Shown one piece after another: positions 1 through 5,176 of a stretch of 5,176 nt of DNA. Position numbers and translations under genes: made by a program. The first letter of the stretch is position 1. Every line of letters starts with the position of its first letter. Origin of the DNA: Treponema sp. (GTDB taxonomy: Bacteria; Spirochaetota; Spirochaetia; Treponematales; Treponemataceae); contig DMQP01000117.1 of the NCBI GenBank assembly GCA_003455655.1, positions 1-5,176 of the forward strand. Reading direction: 5' to 3'. The notes beneath the pieces were generated by a model. That model saw only the letters and a list, made by a program, of their open reading frames with translations. It did no database searches and was not told the DNA's origin.

Positions 1-438
1 TGGTTTGACTGGAGCAATGCTTCACTTAACGGTCAGCTTGTTGAATTTACTCGTCGTGCAATTTTACTCAGAAAAGAGCATGCAGTATTCCGAAGAGACT
101 GTTTCTTTGGTTCTGGTACTAACTGTCAGACACCAGACATTCAGTGGTACTCGGCAACTGGTGCAAACCCTGACTGGGAAAATCTTTCGCGCTTTTTGGC
201 ATTTATGCTTGGCGGAGAAGGTTTAGACAACGACTTTTATGTCGCAGCTAATACCGACCGTCATGATGTTGTTGTCAACTTGCCAACGCTTCAAGCAGAC
301 AAGCAATGGTATCGTGTTGCAGACACATCAATAGATACAGACGAAGCAATTATGCTTCCCGGAAATGAAGAACAGCTTCGTGCTCAGTCACGATATGTTG
401 TTCCCGCAAATTCAATGATAGTTTTAATCTCGAAATAA
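1..438 (+). CDS. glgX: Glycogen debranching enzyme, GlgX/isoamylase type (3' part only)
   Basis: The open frame runs in from the left edge and ends at TAA 436-438, giving 145 residues. They match the C-terminal end of GH13 debranching enzymes of the GlgX/isoamylase group. Visible marks are WFDW at residues 1-4, which follows the catalytic barrel; LLRKEHAVFRR at 22-32, the usual 'LR..HPVFRR' element; DIQWY at 46-50; and a beta-rich C-terminal domain with FYVAANTDRHDVVVNLP (79-95) and WYRVADTS (103-110). Family members are roughly 650-720 residues, so about four fifths, including the catalytic Asp/Glu/Asp residues, lies outside. The enzyme hydrolyses alpha-1,6 branch linkages in glycogen in the cytoplasm, ideally on phosphorylase-limited dextrin. 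It lies 18 bases before glgP in the same direction, which supports a catabolic role. A pullulanase or other isoamylase-like enzyme is the main alternative, because the specificity-determining part is not visible. Confidence 0.88.
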   Translation, partial: WFDWSNASLNGQLVEFTRRAILLRKEHAVFRRDCFFGSGTNCQTPDIQWYSATGANPDWENLSRFLAFMLGGEGLDNDFYVAANTDRHDVVVNLPTLQADKQWYRVADTSIDTDEAIMLPGNEEQLRAQSRYVVPANSMIVLISK

Positions 439-444
439 ACCAAA

Positions 445-450
445 AAGGAG
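445..450 (+). promoter_or_regulatory. Strong Shine-Dalgarno for glgP
   Basis: AAGGAG sits six bases before the ATG at 457, in the 18-base gap after the glgX stop. It is a near-perfect anti-16S match at good spacing and fixes the glgP start. The gap is too short for a separate promoter, so glgP is probably read from the glgX transcript, while its translation starts independently. Confidence 0.9.
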
Positions 451-456
451 TTACAC

Positions 457-2919
457 ATGGTTTTTGATGCAGAACAGTTCAAGGAAAATCTTACCGCTCG
501 TCTTCGCAGACAGTATGGAAAAGACATTTCCCAGGCAAACAAGCATGATCTTTTTGATGCGGTTAGTGCAAGTGCACTCGAAATTATCATGCCCAATTGG
601 ATGGCAACTCGCAATGCCTATGAAGCACAGCAGAAAAAACAGCTCTACTACCTAAGTGCAGAATTCCTCATGGGACGCGCGTTAAGCAACAACCTTACCA
701 ATGCCGGAATTATAAAGCAGGTAAAGGAAGTCCTTAAGGGAATGAACATTGACTTTGATATTGTTGAGGACGAAGAGCCTGATGCAGGTTTGGGTAACGG
801 TGGTCTTGGTCGTCTTGCAGCATGTTTCCTTGATTCACTTGCAACTTTGCAGTATCCCGGAAACGGTTATGGCATTCGCTACGAATACGGAATGTTTGAG
901 CAGCACATTATTGACGGTGAGCAGGTAGAATATCCAGACAACTGGCTTAAGCACAGAGACCCTTGGGAAGTAAAGCGCAGTGACCTTGCAGTTACCGTTC
1001 GCTTTGGAGGACAAATTAAATACGGAAAAACTCCCGACGGACAGGACCGCTTCTATATTGAAAACTCAGAAGATGTTATTGCAACTCCCTACGATATGCC
1101 CATTGTAGGTTACGGAAACAATACAGTAAACACACTTCGTTTGTGGCAGGCTTCAAGCCCTAACGGATTTGATCTGCAGCTTTTTAACGAAATGCAGTAT
1201 CACCGTGCGGTACAAAAACAGAATGATGCAGAAAACATTAGCCGTGTTTTGTATCCTAACGACAATGGTCCTATGGGTAAGGAACTTCGTCTTAAGCAGC
1301 AGTACTTCTTTACTTCTGCTTCTTTGCAAGATCTGGTACATCACTTTGTTTCTAACTTTGGAACAGACTTTGCTAAGTTCCCCAACTATCATGTTATTCA
1401 GTTAAACGACACTCACCCTGTTGTAGCAATTCCTGAACTGATGCGTATTCTTATGGATGAATACAATGTTGGTTGGAATGACGCTTGGGCTGTTGTTACA
1501 AAGACTTTTGCATATACAAACCACACCATTCTTGCAGAAGCACTTGAAAAGTGGCCTGTTGAAATTTTCCAGAGACTTCTTCCTCGCATCTATCAGATTG
1601 TAGAAGAAATCAACCGCCGCTTTATGATTGAACTTCGTGCAAAGTTCCCCGATGACTTTGACAAGCAAAAGCACATGGCAATTATTCACGACGACAAAGT
1701 GTATATGGCTTGGCTTGCAATTCATGCTTGTTTCAGTGTTAACGGTGTTGCAGAACTGCATACAAAACTTCTGAAAGAACAGGAACTTAAAAACTGGAAT
1801 ACCATCTATCCTCAGAAATTCAACAACAAAACAAACGGTGTTACACAGCGCCGCTGGCTGTTGACTGCTAACCCCGAACTTGCAGACTTTATTACAAAAC
1901 GCATTGGTGACGGATGGATTACCGACCTGTCTAAACTAGAAGGACTTGAAAAGTATGCAGACGATGAAGCAAGTCTTAACGAACTGAATGAAATTAAACT
2001 GCACAACAAACAGCGCTTGGCAGAGTACCTCAAACATTCTCAGAATGAATTCCTTGATCCAGAAAGCATTTATGATGTTCAGGTAAAACGTTTGCATGAA
2101 TACAAGAGACAGCTTTTGAACATTCTGCATGTTATGTATTTGTACAACCGCATTGTTGATGATCCTTCATTCAATCCGCCTTCACGAACCTTTATCTTTG
2201 GTGCTAAGGCTGCCTCTGGTTATCGTCGTGCTAAGCAGATTATTAAACTTATTAACAATGTTGCAGAACGCATTAACAACGACCGCCGTGTTGGTGGAAA
2301 GTTGCGCGTTGTCTTTGTAGAAAACTATCGTGTATCTGTTGCAGAAAAAATTATTCCTGCAAGCGATGTTTCAGAACAAATTTCTACTGCTGGTTACGAA
2401 GCATCTGGTACTTCAAACATGAAGTTTATGATGAACGGTGCTCTTACTTTGGGAACAATGGACGGTGCAAACATTGAGATTGTTGCTGAAGCAGGAAAAG
2501 AAAACGAATTTATCTTCGGACTTTCTGCAGATGAAATTATCAAGATGAACACAGAGCACAGCTACAACCCACAAAAGTATTTGGAACGTAATCCTCAGCT
2601 TAACCGTGTTGTTGAACAGTTAGTTGACGGAACCTACGATCCAACACGCCACCTCTTTACCGAACTGCACGACTCTTTGGTATACGGTGTTGGTGGACAG
2701 CCCGCTGATGTGTTCTTCGTACTTGCAGATTTTGAAAGTTATGTACAGGCACAGGAAGCTGTTGCTGCCGCTTACGCAGATCGTAAGTCTTGGGCACGCA
2801 AGGCACTGCTTAACATTGCACATTCTGGAAAGTTCTCAAGTGACCGCACCATTGAAGAATATGTGCGCGATATTTGGAAACTCGACAAAGTAGTTGTTAC
2901 ACCTAAGACAAAGAAATAA
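457..2919 (+). CDS. glgP: Glycogen/alpha-glucan phosphorylase
   Basis: A complete 820-residue GT35 phosphorylase, of normal length for bacterial members (about 790-850). It uses pyridoxal phosphate (PLP) and inorganic phosphate to release glucose-1-phosphate from the non-reducing ends of alpha-1,4-glucans in the cytoplasm. Landmarks in order: YYLSAEFLMGR, the usual N-terminal block; GLGNGGLGRLA (111-121), the glycine-rich active-site loop; LNDTHP (316-321); NHT with H356, equivalent to the substrate-binding His of the muscle enzyme; KTNGVTQRRW (458-467); VKRLHEYKRQ (543-552); FGAKAASGY (581-589); and the family signature EASGTSNMKF (648-657), where K656 is the PLP Schiff-base lysine. The N-terminal domain spans roughly 1-450 and the PLP-binding domain the rest. 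No N-terminal phosphorylation-site extension of the animal kind is seen. One small oddity is AASGY where many members have AAPGY. The start is set by the AAGGAG at 445-450. It is cotranscribed with glgX and ends at a strong terminator. Maltodextrin phosphorylase (MalP) activity cannot be excluded, but the glgX neighbour favours glycogen. Confidence 0.97.
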   Translation: MVFDAEQFKENLTARLRRQYGKDISQANKHDLFDAVSASALEIIMPNWMATRNAYEAQQKKQLYYLSAEFLMGRALSNNLTNAGIIKQVKEVLKGMNIDFDIVEDEEPDAGLGNGGLGRLAACFLDSLATLQYPGNGYGIRYEYGMFEQHIIDGEQVEYPDNWLKHRDPWEVKRSDLAVTVRFGGQIKYGKTPDGQDRFYIENSEDVIATPYDMPIVGYGNNTVNTLRLWQASSPNGFDLQLFNEMQYHRAVQKQNDAENISRVLYPNDNGPMGKELRLKQQYFFTSASLQDLVHHFVSNFGTDFAKFPNYHVIQLNDTHPVVAIPELMRILMDEYNVGWNDAWAVVTKTFAYTNHTILAEALEKWPVEIFQRLLPRIYQIVEEINRRFMIELRAKFPDDFDKQKHMAIIHDDKVYMAWLAIHACFSVNGVAELHTKLLKEQELKNWNTIYPQKFNNKTNGVTQRRWLLTANPELADFITKRIGDGWITDLSKLEGLEKYADDEASLNELNEIKLHNKQRLAEYLKHSQNEFLDPESIYDVQVKRLHEYKRQLLNILHVMYLYNRIVDDPSFNPPSRTFIFGAKAASGYRRAKQIIKLINNVAERINNDRRVGGKLRVVFVENYRVSVAEKIIPASDVSEQISTAGYEASGTSNMKFMMNGALTLGTMDGANIEIVAEAGKENEFIFGLSADEIIKMNTEHSYNPQKYLERNPQLNRVVEQLVDGTYDPTRHLFTELHDSLVYGVGGQPADVFFVLADFESYVQAQEAVAAAYADRKSWARKALLNIAHSGKFSSDRTIEEYVRDIWKLDKVVVTPKTKK

Positions 2920-2944
2920 AACTTACGTGTAAGATTTTGTAAAG

Positions 2945-2985
2945 AATCCCGTTCTGACTAAAAAAGTTAGAGCGGGATTTTTTTT
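2945..2985 (+). terminator. Intrinsic terminator of the glgX-glgP operon
   Basis: An inverted repeat begins 25 bases after the glgP stop. The 5' arm 2945-2958 (AATCCCGTTCTGAC) pairs with the 3' arm 2966-2979 (GTTAGAGCGGGATT) over 14 bp with two G-T wobbles, around the seven-base loop TAAAAAA. A run of eight T follows (2978-2985), the classic Rho-independent pattern for the plus strand. The 3' arm and T-run lie inside the last codons of the convergent minus-strand gene, whose stop is at 2967-2969. Read on the minus strand the same stem is followed only by ATTCTTTAC, a weak T-tract, so bidirectional termination is possible but less certain. Confidence 0.93.
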
Positions 2986-4577
2986 GCTATGGCCTCGCAC
3001 GCCTTTATGCCGTCCATTGCAGAACTTACAATTCCGCCTGCATAACCGCTTCCTTCTCCAGCAGGGAATAATCCTTTAATTGCACAACATTCTCCTGTTT
3101 CGTCACGAACAATGCGTACGGGTGTGCTTGTTCTTGTTTCGCTTGCAATAAGGAGGGCATCGGAGCAAATAAAACCTTTCATTGCTTTGTCTGCATCTTT
3201 AAATGCGGCTTTTAGGCGTTGTGAAATTTGTTGAGGAAGCCACAGATTAAGCTGAGAAGGCGTTAGTCCAGGTGCATAGCTTGAAGGCGGAAGATTTACA
3301 CTTTCGCGTTCTGCCAAAAAATCTACAAGTAACTGAGCGGGAGCTTTTTGTCCTTGCGCATGACTTGCAGTTAGTTCTTCTAAATGGGTGCGCCAGTAAA
3401 GTCCAGCAAGGGCAGGGCAGCTTTCTTTTGCCTTTTGCACAAATGCTTCTGGTATGTCTTCTGGTCTTGTTTCAACAACAAAGGCTGCGTTGCTCCACTT
3501 ACTGTTTCGTTTTGCTGCACTCATTCCGTTAACTACAAGCTGACCTTCTTGACTTGCACTGGGAACAACAAAACCTCCGGGACACATGCAAAAACTGTAT
3601 ACACCCCGTCCATCTTGTTGACTGGTAAAACGATATTCTGCTGCTCCTAAGGTGTCTATGTTATTTTGTTTTTTATACTGAATGGTATCTATGATTTCTC
3701 TTCTGTGTTCAACACGTAGACCAACTGCAAATGTTTTTGCTTCAAGTGAAAGTGGTGCAGTGCGAGCAAGAAGTTCATAAATGTCATTTGCTGAATGTCC
3801 ACTTGCAAGTAAAACTGCTTTTGCATGTAATTCTGAAACAGCTTGTGTCTTTGTATTTTTAATTTGTATGCCGTCTATACATGTTCCATTTTTTTCGTAA
3901 GTTAAAAAGTTTGTGCATCGACTGTCAAATAAAATCTGGCCACCCATAGAAAGAATAAAATTTCTCATGTTTTGAATAATGCCAGGAAGTCTGTCTGTTC
4001 CTATGTGAGGATGTGCATCTGTTAGAATTTTGGGGTCTGCTCCGAAGTGAACAAAGATGCGCAGCACTTGCGGAATGTCGCCACGCTTGTTACTTCTCGT
4101 GTAGAGTTTTCCATCGCTAAAAGTTCCGGCTCCACCTTCTCCAAAGCAATAGTTACTGTCTTCGTTGACTAAACCTTTAGTGCTTATGGAAGCAATGTCT
4201 TTTTTGCGTTCGCTTACCATACTGCCGCGTTCGACAATAACAGGTTGAATTCCGTACTCTAGTAATGTAAGCGCACCAAATAATCCTGCAGGTCCTGAAC
4301 CTACGATAATTACTTTTTTAGAAGGGTCTGCTTTTTTCCACTGAGGAAGTTTTTCTTCTTGTGTAGGGGTTTTTTCGTCAAAATAAAGAGCATAACGCAT
4401 TACCAGTTTGACAGAACCGTGTCGTGCATCAATGGATTTTTTTTCGCAAACTATTGCAGCTTGCTCTACGGCTCTGTCACATCCCTGTTTTTGTAATGCA
4501 TGCGAAAGTTGCTGTGTTATAAAGCGACTGTCTTTTTCGCGTGCTGGGGGAAGGGTAATGCTTACGCGTACAATCAT
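2967..4577 (-). CDS. FAD-dependent dehydrogenase, COG2509-like, function unknown
   Basis: A complete 536-residue flavoprotein. An N-terminal domain of about 85 residues carries KKSIDAR (46-52), a block I associate with this family. A Rossmann FAD-binding fold follows: VIIVGSGPAG (89-98) holds the GxGxxG dinucleotide loop, and VIVERG (113-118) ends the second strand with E116 placed to bind the adenosine ribose. GEGGAGTFSDGK (146-157) follows. LLASGHSAND (256-265) is the later FAD-domain strand. SFCMCPGGFVVPS (328-340) carries a CxC pair, C330/C332. The C-terminal GLFPAGEGSGYAGGI (502-516) is the usual FAD-closing motif of such dehydrogenases. No signal peptide or membrane segment is evident, so it is probably cytoplasmic. 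The family is widespread in anaerobes, but I know of no established substrate. The ATG overlaps the rnfB-like stop as ATGA. No good Shine-Dalgarno precedes it, only weak AGACAGAG, which fits translational coupling. The stop lies inside the terminator stem of glgP. Family placement is firm; the reaction is unknown. Confidence 0.87.
   Translation of the reverse strand: MIVRVSITLPPAREKDSRFITQQLSHALQKQGCDRAVEQAAIVCEKKSIDARHGSVKLVMRYALYFDEKTPTQEEKLPQWKKADPSKKVIIVGSGPAGLFGALTLLEYGIQPVIVERGSMVSERKKDIASISTKGLVNEDSNYCFGEGGAGTFSDGKLYTRSNKRGDIPQVLRIFVHFGADPKILTDAHPHIGTDRLPGIIQNMRNFILSMGGQILFDSRCTNFLTYEKNGTCIDGIQIKNTKTQAVSELHAKAVLLASGHSANDIYELLARTAPLSLEAKTFAVGLRVEHRREIIDTIQYKKQNNIDTLGAAEYRFTSQQDGRGVYSFCMCPGGFVVPSASQEGQLVVNGMSAAKRNSKWSNAAFVVETRPEDIPEAFVQKAKESCPALAGLYWRTHLEELTASHAQGQKAPAQLLVDFLAERESVNLPPSSYAPGLTPSQLNLWLPQQISQRLKAAFKDADKAMKGFICSDALLIASETRTSTPVRIVRDETGECCAIKGLFPAGEGSGYAGGIVSSAMDGIKACEAIAKKIPL
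4574..4577 (-). other. ATGA stop/start overlap (translational coupling)
   Basis: On the minus strand, ATGA carries the start ATG of the flavoprotein (4577-4575) and the TGA stop of the RnfB-like gene (4576-4574). The 23 bases upstream lack a GGAG-like site, so ribosomes finishing the upstream gene probably re-initiate here. This implies one mRNA and linked synthesis of the two proteins. Confidence 0.85.
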
Positions 4578-5176
4578 GCGTGTACTCTGTCTTGAATAAG
4601 TGTAAGAACTTTATCGGGACATGCTTTAATACATTCTCCGCAAGAGGTACACTTACTGTAATCAACTACAGGAATTCCCTGTGTAACTTTTATGCACTGT
4701 TCGGGACATTTCTTTTCACAAATGCCACATTTAATGCATCCTTTTGAACAATTCTTTTTGATTGGAGGTTTGTTGTCGCTGCGGTTTGCACACAGAGCAA
4801 AACTTCCTTTTGTTTGTGCATCTACAATAACAAAAAGTTTTTTAGGACAAGTTCTAGCACACTTTCCACAACCAACACATTTTTCGTAGTTGATATGAGG
4901 AAGGCCGTCGCTTCCCATGCTTAGTGCTCCAAAGCTACAAACAGAAACACAGTCACCTAAACCTGCACAACCATAAGCGCACAGTTTGGTTCCGTTTACT
5001 GCCTGAACTGCTGCAGCACAGGTTTGAACTCCATTGTAAGTTCCACGAGAAAGAGCACAGTCTTTTGTTCCCTGGCAAGTAAGAAGAGCAACTTTTTTTA
5101 CTGCGCTTACTTCAACGCCCATAAGTTCTGCAATTTTTTTTGCAACAGATGCTCCACCTGCAACACAACCGTTAGC
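4574..5176 (-). CDS. rnfB: RnfB-like iron-sulfur electron-transport subunit (5' end missing)
   Basis: The frame is open to the right edge, leaving 200 visible residues; the internal ATG at 5122 is not the true start. Visible residues begin ANGCVAGG, matching the end of the RnfB N-terminal Fe-S domain ('C..GG'; C4 would be its last ligand). Next come MGVEV and LLTCQGTKDCA with the 'RGTYNGVQTC' block (C24, C40, C53), as in RnfB. KLCAYGCAGLGDCVSVC (C66, C70, C76, C80) is a characteristic RnfB segment. Three further Cys groups follow: CVGCGKCARTCP (C100-C110), CSKGCIKCGICEKKCP (C143-C157) and CTSCGECIKACP (C176-C186). These are enough ligands for about four [4Fe-4S] clusters, plus the N-terminal one. 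RnfB is the subunit of the membrane Rnf complex that takes electrons from reduced ferredoxin; in anaerobes Rnf couples ferredoxin oxidation to NAD reduction and ion pumping. The N-terminal membrane anchor and the first three Cys lie outside. rnfB is often last in rnfCDGEAB, so the rest of the operon may lie to the right. An orphan RnfB homologue working with the flavoprotein is the alternative. Confidence 0.88.
   Translation of the reverse strand, partial: ANGCVAGGASVAKKIAELMGVEVSAVKKVALLTCQGTKDCALSRGTYNGVQTCAAAVQAVNGTKLCAYGCAGLGDCVSVCSFGALSMGSDGLPHINYEKCVGCGKCARTCPKKLFVIVDAQTKGSFALCANRSDNKPPIKKNCSKGCIKCGICEKKCPEQCIKVTQGIPVVDYSKCTSCGECIKACPDKVLTLIQDRVHA

Noticed and set aside
5..226. A 73-codon plus-strand open frame overlapping the glgX end.
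   Set aside because: It is out of frame with the clearly homologous glgX reading and shows no family resemblance.
439..456. Possible promoter for glgP between glgX and glgP.
   Set aside because: The 18-base gap is filled by the ribosome binding site, leaving no room for -35 and -10 elements. I saw no convincing pair in the end of glgX either.
1402..1761. A 119-codon open frame on the minus strand inside glgP.
   Set aside because: It is wholly antisense to a strongly conserved phosphorylase region, has low-complexity composition typical of a shadow frame, and has no recognisable domain.
2922..2933. Small inverted repeat CTTACGTGTAAG just after the glgP stop.
   Set aside because: Only a four- to five-base stem with a two- to four-base loop and no real T-run. 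The much stronger hairpin at 2945-2985 accounts for termination.
2923..2987. Possible programmed -1 frameshift at the A8 run near the end of the flavoprotein gene (A AAA AAA in phase, followed by the terminator stem), which would replace the last residues and extend the protein to a TAA at 2923-2925.
   Set aside because: The A-run is explained by the T-tract of the opposing glgP terminator. It lies three codons before the normal stop, and the 18-codon extension has no recognisable motif.

Overview
The window holds the ends or whole of four protein genes in two convergent blocks. It is moderately AT-rich, has almost no non-coding DNA and fits an anaerobic, carbohydrate-fermenting bacterium. 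The protein flavour (GlgX/GlgP type, an RnfB ending in multiple ferredoxin clusters, and a COG2509-like flavoprotein) suggests a spirochaete of the Treponema group, or less likely a clostridial Firmicute. That assignment is a judgement from sequence style, not a database match.

Left block, plus strand (1-2919): the last 145 codons of a GlgX-type glycogen debranching enzyme, an 18-base gap containing a strong ribosome binding site, then a complete 820-residue glycogen phosphorylase (glgP). The two form a glycogen breakdown operon. The phosphorylase shortens the outer chains to glucose-1-phosphate, and the debranching enzyme removes the limit branches that stop it.

Middle (2920-2966): only 47 bases separate the two convergent stop codons. 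A strong intrinsic terminator for glgP sits here. Its 3' arm and T-run lie inside the last codons of the opposing gene.

Right block, minus strand (2967-5176): transcription runs from the right edge inward. First comes the C-terminal 200 residues of an RnfB-like iron-sulfur subunit (5' end outside the window). It overlaps by four bases (ATGA) with a complete 536-residue FAD-dependent dehydrogenase of the poorly characterised COG2509-like family. The tight coupling of a polyferredoxin electron-transfer subunit with an orphan flavoprotein is the most interesting point here. I see no mobile element, CRISPR array, RNA gene or clearly undescribed multi-gene system.
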